The translations under genes and the position numbers were made by a program. This document shows positions 1-6,533 of a stretch of DNA of 12,819 bases, piece after piece. Numbering within the stretch: the first letter of the stretch is position 1; the number at the start of each line of letters is the position of its first letter. Under the pieces are notes generated by a model. The model worked only from the letters and a program-made list of their open reading frames with translations, was not told where the DNA came from and did not search any database. This DNA is from an uncultured Coriobacteriales bacterium (GTDB taxonomy: Bacteria; Actinomycetota; Coriobacteriia; Coriobacteriales; UMGS124), in the NCBI GenBank assembly GCA_903789505.1, contig CAIFEU010000075.1, positions 1 through 12,819 of the forward strand. The letters run 5' to 3'.

Positions 1-64
1 GGAAGCGCCGGCCGAGGAAGCGCCGGCCGAGGAAGCGCCGGCCGAGGAAGCGCCGGCCGAGGAA
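1..64. repeat. 15-bp tandem repeat, four full copies plus a partial
   Basis: The unit GGAAGCGCCGGCCGA is repeated exactly four times and then starts a fifth time before diverging at position 71. The unit length is a multiple of three, so one frame (codons from position 2) reads Glu-Ala-Pro-Ala-Glu repeatedly, a typical acidic Pro/Ala-rich C-terminal tail. Perfect identity between copies suggests recent expansion or slippage. The array runs off the left edge, so the copy number is a minimum. Confidence 0.9.
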
Positions 65-139
65 GCGCCGACGCCCCCGCCCCATCCGGTCGCTGTCCGT
101 CGGGGCGGGGGCGTCGGCCATCACGGACAGACTACTTGA
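1..139 (+). CDS. C-terminal tail of an upstream + strand gene (partial)
   Basis: The frame starting at position 2 is open from the window edge to TGA at 137-139. It encodes four to five EAPAE repeats followed by a short Pro-then-Gly/Arg tail. Of the three + strand frames it is the one with a protein-like composition and an early stop. The last 23 or so codons are encoded by the terminator stem-loop at 68-117, and the stop overlaps the end of the convergent metY gene by 8 bp, which is odd for a native C-terminus. Either repeat expansion shifted the original stop away or the repeat is non-coding. No domain is visible, so no function is proposed. Confidence 0.4.
   Translation, partial: EAPAEEAPAEEAPAEEAPAEEAPTPPPHPVAVRRGGGVGHHGQTT
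68..117. terminator. 16-bp perfect stem-loop, probably bidirectional terminator
   Basis: Positions 68-83 (CCGACGCCCCCGCCCC) are perfectly complementary to 102-117, with an 18-nt loop. The hairpin lies 15 bp beyond the metY stop on the minus strand and at the end of the incoming + strand reading frame. There is no T-tract on either side, so it is a GC-rich terminator of the kind common in high-GC bacteria rather than a classical intrinsic one. Confidence 0.7.
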
Positions 140-1424
140 TTGCCGCGAAGCCCTGCTCGAGGTCGGCGATGATGTCGTCGATGTGCTCGGTGCCGATCGA
201 CAGGCGCACCGTGGTCGGACGGATGCCCGCCGCGAGCAGCTCCTCCTCGGAGAGCTGGCTGTGCGTGGTCGACGCGGGGTGGATGACCAGCGACTTGGAG
301 TCACCGACGTTGGCGAGCAGCGAGAACAGCTTGAGCGACTCGGTGAAGCGCTTGGCGGTGTCGGCGTCGCCCTTGATGTCGAACGTGAAGATCGACGCGG
401 CACCGTCGGGGAAGTAGGCGTCGTAGATCTCCTTGGCGCGGCCGGTGGCCAGGCTCGGGTGGTTGACGCGCTCGACCTCCGGGCGGCCCTGCAGCCACTC
501 GACCACCTTGAGCGCGTTGCTCACGTGGCGCTCGATGCGCAGGGACAGCGTCTCGAGGCCCTGCAGCAGCAGCCAGGCATTGAACGGCGACAGCGTGGCG
601 CCCGCGTCGCGCAGGATCGTGGCGCGAGCCTTGGTGATGTAGGCGGCCTTGCCGGCGACGTCGGCAAAGACCACGCCGTGGTAGCTGGGGTTAGGCTGGG
701 AGATGCCCGGGTACTTGTCGCTGGCGGTCCAGTCGAACGTGCCGCCATCGACGATGGCGCCGCCCATGATGGTGCCGTGGCCGCAGATGAACTTGGTCGC
801 GCTCATCACGACGATGTCGGCGCCGTGCTCGAGCGGGCGCAGCAGGAACGGGGTGGAGAAGGTGTCGTCGATGACCAGCGGCACACCGTGGGCGTGCGCG
901 ATCTTGGCGACGCCCTCGATGTCGAGGACATCGGAGTTGGGGTTGCCGAGCGTCTCGCCGTACAGCAGCTTGGTGTTGGGACGGACGGCCGCCTCCCAGG
1001 CGGACAGGTCGTGCGGGTCGACGAAGGTGACCTCGACGCCGCGGTCACGCAGGACGTTGCTGAAGAAGTTGACCGTGCCGCCGTACAGGTCGGCGGCGGC
1101 AACGATGTGGTCGCCCGCCTGCGTGATGTTGGAGACGGCGATGTCGATCGACGCGGCACCGGTCGCGACGCCCAGAGCGCCCACTCCGCCCTCGAGCGCG
1201 TTGATACGCTCCTCGAAAATCCCGACGGTGGGGTTGGTCAGGCGCGAGTAGATGTTGCCGGGCTCGGCCAGGCCGAAGCGCCCCGCGGCCTGCGCAGAGT
1301 CGGCGAAGACGTAGGCCGAGGTCGCGTAGATCGGCACGGCGCGGCTGCCGTACGTGCTCTCGGGCTCCTCCTGGCCGGCGTGGACTTGCAGGGTCTCGAA
1401 ATGCAGCTTCCTTGCCTCGGTCAC
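132..1424 (-). CDS. metY: O-acetylhomoserine aminocarboxypropyltransferase (OAH sulfhydrylase)
   Basis: This is a 430-aa PLP enzyme of the Cys/Met metabolism family. It joins sulfide (or methanethiol) to O-acetylhomoserine to give homocysteine (or methionine), in the cytosol. Visible marks are the phosphate-binding YSR at 59-61, followed by LTNPT, the Asp pair in VIDDTFSTP at 184-192 that holds the pyridine nitrogen, and the Schiff-base lysine K211 in SATKF. Length fits MetY, longer than typical MetB/MetC. The start is GTG at 1424, preceded by AAGGGAG at 1431-1437. An ATG-initiated extension upstream is Arg/Pro-rich low-complexity sequence and is rejected. The gene stands alone, converging on the repeat gene and divergent from lemA. 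Discrimination from cystathionine gamma-synthase rests on length and N-terminal motif (FETLQVHAGQ), so is confident but not absolute. Confidence 0.93.
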   Translation of the reverse strand: MTEARKLHFETLQVHAGQEEPESTYGSRAVPIYATSAYVFADSAQAAGRFGLAEPGNIYSRLTNPTVGIFEERINALEGGVGALGVATGAASIDIAVSNITQAGDHIVAAADLYGGTVNFFSNVLRDRGVEVTFVDPHDLSAWEAAVRPNTKLLYGETLGNPNSDVLDIEGVAKIAHAHGVPLVIDDTFSTPFLLRPLEHGADIVVMSATKFICGHGTIMGGAIVDGGTFDWTASDKYPGISQPNPSYHGVVFADVAGKAAYITKARATILRDAGATLSPFNAWLLLQGLETLSLRIERHVSNALKVVEWLQGRPEVERVNHPSLATGRAKEIYDAYFPDGAASIFTFDIKGDADTAKRFTESLKLFSLLANVGDSKSLVIHPASTTHSQLSEEELLAAGIRPTTVRLSIGTEHIDDIIADLEQGFAAIK

Positions 1425-1725
1425 TGTGCTCTCCCTTCGTGAGCGCGGTCGCGACGCCCCGTCGGGGCGCCGTCCGCCTGTCGGCTTGCTAATCGATTGG
1501 CGCTTGCTGTCGTGGATGGACGGACGGGCGGATCGGCGCGCTCCCACCCTTCGGGGCACCGCGACGGGCAGGCCCTCCGGGCGATTGTAGCCCCATGGGA
1601 CGCGGCAGCGCCCCAGGAAGGGCGGAGGCTCGCGACACCGACGCAGGGCCGCCCGGGCGCGACGCACAGGCACGCCACGCTGCCCGCACGTCCGGGCCGC
1701 GCGGGCCGGAAACGCGTTGGGCGTA
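1425..1725 (-). other. Long GC-rich 5' leader of metY, no gene seen
   Basis: About 300 bp upstream of metY carry no credible gene. A small hairpin (1455-1460 with 1464-1469, 3-nt loop) lies about 18 nt before the Shine-Dalgarno. A second -10-like TACAAT (reverse complement at 1584-1589) has no matching -35. A metY gene with a long leader suggests a riboswitch or attenuator, but none of the conserved cores of SAM-I, SAM-II or SAH riboswitches could be matched by eye. Confidence 0.4.
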
Positions 1726-1755
1726 ATTAAAGGCGTATCAAACCTATCATGTAAA
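1726..1755 (-). promoter_or_regulatory. Candidate metY promoter
   Basis: On the minus strand TTTACA (1755-1750) and TTTAAT (1731-1726) are separated by 18 bp, each matching the sigma-70 consensus at five of six positions. They sit in the only AT-rich patch of the intergenic region. Use of this promoter implies a leader of almost 300 nt. Confidence 0.4.
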
Positions 1756-1914
1756 TATGTTTATCGAATCACCGCGAGAAAATCCCGAAGGGCCCACAGG
1801 CTGGGCACGGTACCGGGAACGATGTCACATCGTCGCGGGGCGAAGCGGGCGGGCGGCTTCGTCAGACGCCCCCCGTGGGACGCCAGCAGCGACGCGACGC
1901 GGCGCTCCAGCGTG

Positions 1915-1920
1915 TATCAT
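1915..1920 (+). promoter_or_regulatory. Candidate -10 box for lemA
   Basis: TATCAT, directly preceded by TG, lies 52 bp before the lemA ATG. No convincing -35 is seen upstream. A short GCCGGC-GGGAGA-GCCGGC dyad follows in the presumed leader. Confidence 0.3.
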
Positions 1921-1971
1921 GGGGGGAGCCGGCGGGAGAGCCGGCGCACCCAACCCGAGAGGAACGCGCCC

Positions 1972-2529
1972 ATGGTCGCCGTCATCGTCATTCTCATCGT
2001 GCTGGTAGTCATCGTGATCGCGCTCATCGTCATGTACAACAACCTGGTGACGCTCAAGAACCGCGTGAAGAACTCCTGGTCGCAGGTCGACGTCCAGCTG
2101 CAGCGCCGCCACGACCTGATCCCGAACCTGGTCGAGACCGTCAAGGGGTACGCCACCCACGAGAGGGGGACCCTGCAGGCAGTCGTGGAGGCACGCAACG
2201 CGGCGATGAGCGCCAAGGGCACCGCCGACGTCGCCCGCGCCGAGAACGCCCTGACCGACACCCTGCGCCAGCTGTTCGCGCTGTCCGAGTCGTATCCCGA
2301 CCTCAAGGCCAACCAGAACTTCGTCGACCTGCAGGAGAAGCTCACCGACACTGAGAACAAGCTGTCCTACGCGCGCATGAGCTACAACGACTGCGTCATG
2401 GCCTACGACAACGCCCGCGAGCAGTTCCCGAGCAACGTCGTCGCGAACATGTTCAGCGCGAACTTCACCAAGGCAGAGCCCTACGACGCCCCGGCGGAGT
2501 CCGAGGCAGCGCCGCAGGTCAAGTTCTAG
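1972..2529 (+). CDS. lemA: LemA family membrane protein
   Basis: A 185-aa protein. Residues 2-21 form one strongly hydrophobic N-terminal membrane segment; the rest is a mostly alpha-helical domain. The family signature is clear: W36-S-Q-V-D followed by QLQRRHDLIPNLVETV (42-57) and GYATHE, then NF..LQ..L..TE (116-128) and YAR..YN (133-139). Family members are anchored by the N-terminus; their molecular role is poorly defined. The start is ATG 1972 with GAGAGG at 1957-1962; a longer upstream reading frame is Arg-rich and unlikely. The C-terminus ends in a Glu/Ala-rich tail. The usual LemA partners (a TPM-domain protein or HtpX) are not next to it; the gene is followed by a terminator. Confidence 0.95.
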   Translation: MVAVIVILIVLVVIVIALIVMYNNLVTLKNRVKNSWSQVDVQLQRRHDLIPNLVETVKGYATHERGTLQAVVEARNAAMSAKGTADVARAENALTDTLRQLFALSESYPDLKANQNFVDLQEKLTDTENKLSYARMSYNDCVMAYDNAREQFPSNVVANMFSANFTKAEPYDAPAESEAAPQVKF

Positions 2530-2630
2530 CGCACCACCCCGGCGAACCCCGGTCGTCGGGCGGCGCGCGCCCACATTAGGCGCGACCCCCGCCCGCCCCG
2601 GCCCCCCGCGGCCCGCGGGCGCCCCGCCCC

Positions 2631-2670
2631 CCCGCCCAACCCCGGTGGTGTGGGGGCGGGCCAAATTTTT
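2631..2670 (+). terminator. Intrinsic terminator after lemA
   Basis: CCCGCCC (2631-2637) pairs with GGGCGGG (2654-2660), and the downstream sequence CCAAATTTTT gives a five-T tract at 2666-2670. The preceding stretch (2580-2630) is extremely C-rich and contains the palindrome GCCCGCGGGC. It lies about 100 bp after the lemA stop and separates lemA from the DUF364 gene. Confidence 0.7.
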
Positions 2671-2776
2671 CGGGGCTACGCCAGACGGCCCATGCCCGCC
2701 TCGTCCCGAGGGCGCCCGGCGCGCCGGCCCGCGCCGAGCCGCCCACCCGTGAGACGCCCCCGAGGAGAGGACCGCC

Positions 2777-3733
2777 ATGACAATGAACGAGCCCGACGCC
2801 ACGCACGCTCCCGCAGATGCCCGCCCCGACCGCGACGAGCTGGTCGCCCGCTCGGAGGAGATCGCGCACGGGCGCTGGCACCTCTACGACGAGCTGATCG
2901 ACGGCGTCCCCAGCGACGTCCTGGTGAGGCGCGCGTGCCTGGGCAGCGCCTGGACCTACGTCGAGGCGGAGTGCGGCATGGGCGTCGCGATGACCTGCCG
3001 CGGCGGCGCACCGCGCGCCGACAAGGGCAGCCTCGTGGGCCGCAGCCTGCGCGAGGTGGCGACGCTGTCCAAGTCCTGGAACATGGGCGAGGCCACGCTG
3101 GGCGTGGCGGCGCTCAACGCCTGGTACTCGCGGCGCGAGCCACTGCGGGCGATGGGCGCCGCCTTCGACGACGAGGGAGAGCAGCCCGAGGGCCACGAGC
3201 GCGCGACCGACGCCTTCGCCGTGTACGCTCCCCAGATGGCCGGGCGCAACGTGTGCGTGATCGGGCACTTCCCGCACGTCGAGCGCATCGCGCTCCAGCG
3301 CGGCGGCAACCTCACCGTGCTGGAGCGCTCGTGCACCTCGGACATCGACACGCCCGACCCCGCCTGCGAGTACGTGATTCCCGAGCAGGACCTGCTGTTC
3401 ATGACCGGGGTGGCGCTGACCAACAAGACCGCCACCCGGCTGCTCGAGCTCGCGCGCATGAGCGGGCGCACGCGCACGGTCATGGTGGGCCCCAGCATCG
3501 TCCCGGCACCGGTGATGTTCTCCGAGCAGGGCGTGGAGTGTCTCGCGGGCAGCGTCGTGGCGGACCCCGACGGCGTGCGCGAGCTCGTCGAGCGCGGCGC
3601 GGGCCAGATGTTCGGGAGCTCGCTGCTGATGTTCGTCTGCTTCGCCCCTGGCGCCGCCGGAATCCCCGGGGTCGCCGAGGACCCCGGACGCATCGGAGCC
3701 GCCGGGACCCCGGGGGTCGCGGGCGGCCGCTAG
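2777..3733 (+). CDS. DUF4213/DUF364 protein, putative heavy-metal chelation family
   Basis: A 318-aa cytosolic protein of the DUF364 type (PF04016): an N-terminal enolase-N-like domain (DUF4213, about 25-140) and a Rossmann-like C-terminal domain (about 155-288). Recognisable stretches are VCVIGHFPHVERI (159-171), LTNKTATRLLELA (214-226), MVGPSIVPAPVMF (236-248) and FGSSLLMFV (279-287). Members are usually about 250-270 aa; this one adds a polar N-terminus and a 30-residue Gly/Pro/Ala tail containing a duplicated AAG(I/T)PGVA. The start ATG 2777 has GAGGAGAGG just upstream; ATG 2783 is a weaker alternative. No member has a proven reaction to my knowledge; the name comes from structure and from frequent neighbours encoding metal or siderophore-type ABC transporters, as here. 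It converges on the methyltransferase gene, sharing the stop-codon tetramer CTAG. Confidence 0.88.
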   Translation: MTMNEPDATHAPADARPDRDELVARSEEIAHGRWHLYDELIDGVPSDVLVRRACLGSAWTYVEAECGMGVAMTCRGGAPRADKGSLVGRSLREVATLSKSWNMGEATLGVAALNAWYSRREPLRAMGAAFDDEGEQPEGHERATDAFAVYAPQMAGRNVCVIGHFPHVERIALQRGGNLTVLERSCTSDIDTPDPACEYVIPEQDLLFMTGVALTNKTATRLLELARMSGRTRTVMVGPSIVPAPVMFSEQGVECLAGSVVADPDGVRELVERGAGQMFGSSLLMFVCFAPGAAGIPGVAEDPGRIGAAGTPGVAGGR

Positions 3734-3737
3734 GCCG
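3724..3737. terminator. Small hairpin over the shared stop codons
   Basis: CGGCC (3724-3728) and GGCCG (3733-3737) flank the loop GCTA, which contains most of the overlapping stop codons. A second stem, CCGGGGT (3666-3672) with ACCCCGG (3681-3687), lies within the DUF364 coding tail. Together they could stop transcription from both sides; there is no T-tract. Confidence 0.4.
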
Positions 3738-4776
3738 GCACGCCCTCCGAGCGCTTCGGGACGTCCCAGGCGACGAACGCCCAGCGCACCACCTGTCGGT
3801 AGCTGCGGGTGGGGTGGCCCTGGGGCGTGCGCCGGTCGAAGTCGAACCGGCTCGCCACGAAGCGCGCGAGCCGGTCCCGCTCCTCGCCGGTCATCGGGCC
3901 CGCGTCGCGCTCGAACTCCGCGGTGACCTGCTGCGGCGTGTCCCCGAACGTCGGCTTGACGTGCTCGATGTAGGACACCTCGGGCAGCCTACCCATCTGC
4001 GCGAGCAGGTTGAAGAGGTAGACGTGCTCGGACAGGCGCGGCATCGGCCGCCCGATCGCCTCGAGCATCGTGCGGTCGTGCAGTGGCGAGTCGAGCGTCG
4101 CCACGGTCACGCAGCAGCGCCGGCGGGCGTGCGCCTCCATCGCGAGCAGCGTCGCGCGCAGGTCGCACGAGTACAGCGAGCGAGAGGCGAGGAAGACGTC
4201 CGCCACGGGCAGGCCCGACCAGTCGCCGAGCCACGACAGCTTGCGCGCGTCGACCATGTCGGCAACCCCCGCCGCGCGCGCCCGGGCACGCAGGCGCGCG
4301 AGCATGCCGTCGGACAGGTCGCAGGCGGTGACGCGGTGCCCCTCCCCCGCCGCGGGCAGCGCAATCGAGCCGGTGCCGCAGCCCATGTCGATGGCCGACT
4401 CGCCGGGGCGCAGCCCCACCAGGCACAGGTACTCGGCGGCGTAGGGGCTGGGCTCGGTGGTCGCGCGGGAGTCGTCGTCGGCGCGTTGCCCGCCCGGCGC
4501 CGGCGCCCCGGAGGCGGCGTGGCAGCCGAACGACGCGGCGCGCTCGTCCCAGTAGGCCTCGTTGTCGCGGTCCGACTCCGGGTCGCACCCGAACCGCTCG
4601 ACCCACAGCCGGTTCCAGTCGAGCCCGCTCTCCGGCTGCCCCGCGCCCTCCCCGACGCCTCGGCGGGCCTCCCCCCGCAGGCAGCCCGCATCGCCCGCAC
4701 CCGCACCGCCCGCGCTCGCCGCCGCGACCTCCCCCGCGCGTCCCGCAGCCCCGTTCGCGCCCTCGCTCGCGCCCAT
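3730..4776 (-). CDS. Class I SAM-dependent methyltransferase
   Basis: A 348-aa cytosolic protein with a standard Rossmann methyltransferase core: motif I is IDMGCGTGSIALP (129-141), the acidic ribose-binding residue is D153 in ACDLSDGML, and the post-I helix follows. The substrate is not predictable; the Methyltransf_11/25 (UbiE-like) type is the closest by eye. The first 50 residues are Ala/Gly-rich and probably disordered; the conserved part begins near LDWNRLWVERFG (52-63). The start ATG 4776 has AGAGGGG about 7 nt upstream; an upstream ATG at 4854 would start inside the preceding hairpin region and is rejected. The gene lies downstream of the binding-protein gene on the same strand and converges on the DUF364 gene with a 4-bp overlap. 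Co-occurrence suggests it acts in metal-ligand synthesis or processing, which is inference. Confidence 0.85.
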   Translation of the reverse strand: MGASEGANGAAGRAGEVAAASAGGAGAGDAGCLRGEARRGVGEGAGQPESGLDWNRLWVERFGCDPESDRDNEAYWDERAASFGCHAASGAPAPGGQRADDDSRATTEPSPYAAEYLCLVGLRPGESAIDMGCGTGSIALPAAGEGHRVTACDLSDGMLARLRARARAAGVADMVDARKLSWLGDWSGLPVADVFLASRSLYSCDLRATLLAMEAHARRRCCVTVATLDSPLHDRTMLEAIGRPMPRLSEHVYLFNLLAQMGRLPEVSYIEHVKPTFGDTPQQVTAEFERDAGPMTGEERDRLARFVASRFDFDRRTPQGHPTRSYRQVVRWAFVAWDVPKRSEGVPA

Positions 4777-4803
4777 CGCCCTTCCCCTCTCTCCGTACGC
4801 CGA

Positions 4804-4842
4804 GCGGGGCGCACGCCGGCACCGCGCCGGCGCACGCCCCGC
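4804..4842 (-). terminator. Strong stem-loop between binding-protein and methyltransferase genes
   Basis: GCGGGGCG (4804-4811) plus CGCCGGC (4814-4820) pair with GCCGGCG (4826-4832) plus CGCCCCGC (4835-4842) around a 5-nt loop, with only two mismatched positions. It has no T-tract. Its place, just before the methyltransferase ribosome binding site, suits a partial terminator or an mRNA-stabilising element that lowers methyltransferase expression relative to the binding protein. Confidence 0.6.
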
Positions 4843-4910
4843 GCCACATCCCACGCCGCGCGTCCTGACCGGCAGTACCCCACCATCGGGACGTTGCCGT
4901 GCCGGCGAGC

Positions 4911-6155
4911 CTACGCGGCGTCCTTGCCCGAGCTCGCCGCCTTCGAGCCGGAAGCCTTGTCGGCGCCCTTCGACGCCGAGGCGGCCACCGCGCCGTCGCC
5001 GCCCGAGTAGCTGTTGCCCAGCAGCTCGATCGCCTTGGCGTCGTCGATGTCAACGTGGTAGAAGGTCGAGTAGAACTCCTTGGTGACCTCGACCATGTCG
5101 ACGTCGTACAGGTCAGGGTACAGCAGGTTGGCAACCCACTGCACGCCCAGGAAGCGGTTGACCGACGGCGGGCGGTCGCACCAGCTGAACGGCGTGTTGG
5201 GCATCGCGTAGACGCGCCCCTGCTTGACGGCCGTGATCTGCGCCCAGTTCTCGTCGGTCACGATCGTGTCGGAGGCGCCGCCGCGGACCTCGGTGCTCCA
5301 GGCGATGATGACCTCGGGGTCCCATGCCAGCACCTGCTCGAGGGAGACCTGGCTCATGCCCTTGCCGGGGTTGGCCTCTACGTCGGCGACGTTCTTGGCG
5401 CCGGCGAGCTTGAAGGTCAGCGCGTGCGGCGAGGACTCGGGCTCGGTCTGCAGGCCGTCGCTGCCCTCGGCGTAGTACAGCGTGGTCTTCTGGTCGTCGC
5501 TCAGGCCGCCCACGGCCGCCTTGACGTCGTCGAGGACCTTCGTGCAGTAGTCGGACAGCCTCTTGGCGTCGTCCTCGCGGCCGAGCAGGTCGCCCAGGCG
5601 GGCGTAGAGGTTCGCGACGTTCTCCATCGCGCCGTTGAGCAGCACCACCGGCACGCCGGTCTGGTTCTGGATCTCGTCGGTGGTCGAGACGTCGCTGTCG
5701 GTGAGGTCAGAGGAGGAGATGTTGATGATCAGCTGAGGGCCGGCGTCGATGATCGCCTCGTAGTTCATCTCGCCGCCGCCCGCCAGCGATCCGAGGTAGG
5801 GCAGCTCGCCGTAGCCCTGCGGGAGCAGCTCGAGCTCGGCGTCGGAGAGGTTCTCGTAGGTCGTGCCGATGCCCAGGTCGGGCGCGAGCGTGAAGCTGAA
5901 GATCTCCGAGATAGGGCTGGTGAAGTAGATGCCCGTGAGGTTCTCGACGCTGGGGATGACCAGCGCGCGGCCCGCGTCGTCGGTGAACGTGCGCGTGCCG
6001 TCGCCGTTGTCGACGGTCGCCACCGTCTCGGCAGCCGACGCCCGTACGGTGCCGGCGCCCATGCCGAGCCATCCAAGCGTGCCCATCGCCGCAGCGACGC
6101 ACGCGGCGCCCGCGATGAACCCTCTCCTCGAGATTCCGCTGGTGAAGTCCGTCAT
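4911..6155 (-). CDS. Tat-exported ABC transporter substrate-binding protein (iron/siderophore/cobalamin type)
   Basis: A 414-aa protein of the Peripla_BP_2/TroA-like superfamily, presented outside the membrane to the FecCD/FepC-type importer encoded upstream. It opens with a twin-arginine signal, SRRGFI at 9-14, then a hydrophobic stretch to about residue 36 and probable cleavage after VRASA (near 41). A Cys at 19 lies in GAAC, a poor lipobox, so lipid anchoring is doubtful. The ligand-binding fold follows, with late segments such as VLAWDPEVIIAWSTEV and AVKQGRVYAMPNTPFSW. The C-terminal 22 residues are a Ser/Lys/Ala tail. The start ATG 6155 is fixed by AAGGAGAGG at 6159-6167; the longer frame runs back through the operator and is rejected. 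The ligand (haem, siderophore, corrinoid or a Ni/Co chelate) cannot be told from sequence. Confidence 0.92.
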   Translation of the reverse strand: MTDFTSGISRRGFIAGAACVAAAMGTLGWLGMGAGTVRASAAETVATVDNGDGTRTFTDDAGRALVIPSVENLTGIYFTSPISEIFSFTLAPDLGIGTTYENLSDAELELLPQGYGELPYLGSLAGGGEMNYEAIIDAGPQLIINISSSDLTDSDVSTTDEIQNQTGVPVVLLNGAMENVANLYARLGDLLGREDDAKRLSDYCTKVLDDVKAAVGGLSDDQKTTLYYAEGSDGLQTEPESSPHALTFKLAGAKNVADVEANPGKGMSQVSLEQVLAWDPEVIIAWSTEVRGGASDTIVTDENWAQITAVKQGRVYAMPNTPFSWCDRPPSVNRFLGVQWVANLLYPDLYDVDMVEVTKEFYSTFYHVDIDDAKAIELLGNSYSGGDGAVAASASKGADKASGSKAASSGKDAA

Positions 6156-6174
6156 GCACCTCTCCTTTCGCTGG

Positions 6175-6216
6175 CGCGGGCGAGGCCGGCAGGTGCCACC
6201 CCCCAGTTCGCCCGCG
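6175..6216 (-). promoter_or_regulatory. Stem-loop in the binding-protein mRNA leader
   Basis: CGCGGGCGA (6175-6183) pairs perfectly with TCGCCCGCG (6208-6216); a smaller GGC-AGGT-GCC hairpin sits inside. It ends a few nucleotides before the Shine-Dalgarno, within a leader of roughly 170 nt. No known riboswitch core was recognised (no cobalamin box, no Moco core). Confidence 0.4.
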
Positions 6217-6284
6217 GTCATCGGTCCCCTTGCCCGTCCAAGCCGGAGCGCGGCGCGCCTCGGCGTCCCCCTGACGGGTGATAT

Positions 6285-6329
6285 GTGAGAATTGTTACCA
6301 ACAATAGTCAAATTGTCACAATCTCTCAC
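6285..6329. promoter_or_regulatory. Compound dyad, probable operator of the binding-protein gene
   Basis: An outer inverted repeat GTGAGA (6285-6290) / TCTCAC (6324-6329) encloses two perfect inner dyads: ATTGTT-ACC-AACAAT (6291-6305) and ATTGT-C-ACAAT (6312-6322). This AT-rich block stands out in a very GC-rich region and begins within a few bases of the predicted transcription start of the promoter at 6336-6364, a classic position for a repressor. The dyads do not match the Fur or DtxR consensus as I know them, so the regulator is unidentified. Confidence 0.65.
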
Positions 6330-6335
6330 GGGGTG

Positions 6336-6364
6336 AGTATAACCGTAGGTCCCCCACGGGGCAA
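6336..6364 (-). promoter_or_regulatory. Promoter of the binding-protein gene
   Basis: On the minus strand TTGCCC (6364-6359) and TATACT (6341-6336) are spaced by exactly 17 bp. The predicted start falls at about 6329, the edge of the dyad block. It gives the binding protein (and perhaps the methyltransferase) a transcript independent of permease and ATPase. Confidence 0.6.
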
Positions 6365-6451
6365 CGCATCGGGTCGCTGGGCTATCGGACGGCGGGCGCG
6401 GCGGGGGCGGCGGGGGCGCAGGCTCGAATGGACGCGCGTGCCGGCGGGCGA

Positions 6452-6521
6452 GCCGCCCGGGGCGGGCGGCCCCCTCAGTCGGCGGGGAGGGCCCCGGCGG
6501 GCCGGGGCTCCCGGGGCCCTC
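6452..6521 (-). terminator. Two tandem stem-loops after the ATPase gene
   Basis: The first met by the minus-strand transcript is an 11-bp perfect stem (6487-6497 with 6511-6521, 13-nt loop), starting 13 bp after the ATPase stop. The second is GCCGCCC (6452-6458) with GGGCGGC (6464-6470). There is no T-tract. Together they likely end the permease-ATPase transcript. The remaining 6370-6450 is GC-rich with nothing recognisable. Confidence 0.6.
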
Positions 6522-6533
6522 GGGTCCGGGACC

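Noticed and set aside
183..1442. A 419-codon + strand frame opposite metY
   Set aside because: Antisense shadow, with repetitive Val/Gly/Asp/Arg composition and no ribosome binding site, while metY on the other strand has complete PLP motifs.
2650..5010. A 786-codon + strand frame spanning several genes
   Set aside because: Arg/Ala/Pro-rich composition, no domain, and antisense or out of frame to the well-supported DUF364, methyltransferase and binding-protein genes; a high-GC artefact.
4911..6155. Lipoprotein signal on the binding protein
   Set aside because: The only early Cys (19) lies in GAAC, which lacks the usual Leu/Val at -3; the twin-arginine signal with an AxA-like site fits better.
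6285..6329. lac-operator or CRP-like site
   Set aside because: Partial likeness to TGTGA or AACAATT half-sites is explained by the AT-rich dyads; spacing and the second half do not fit.
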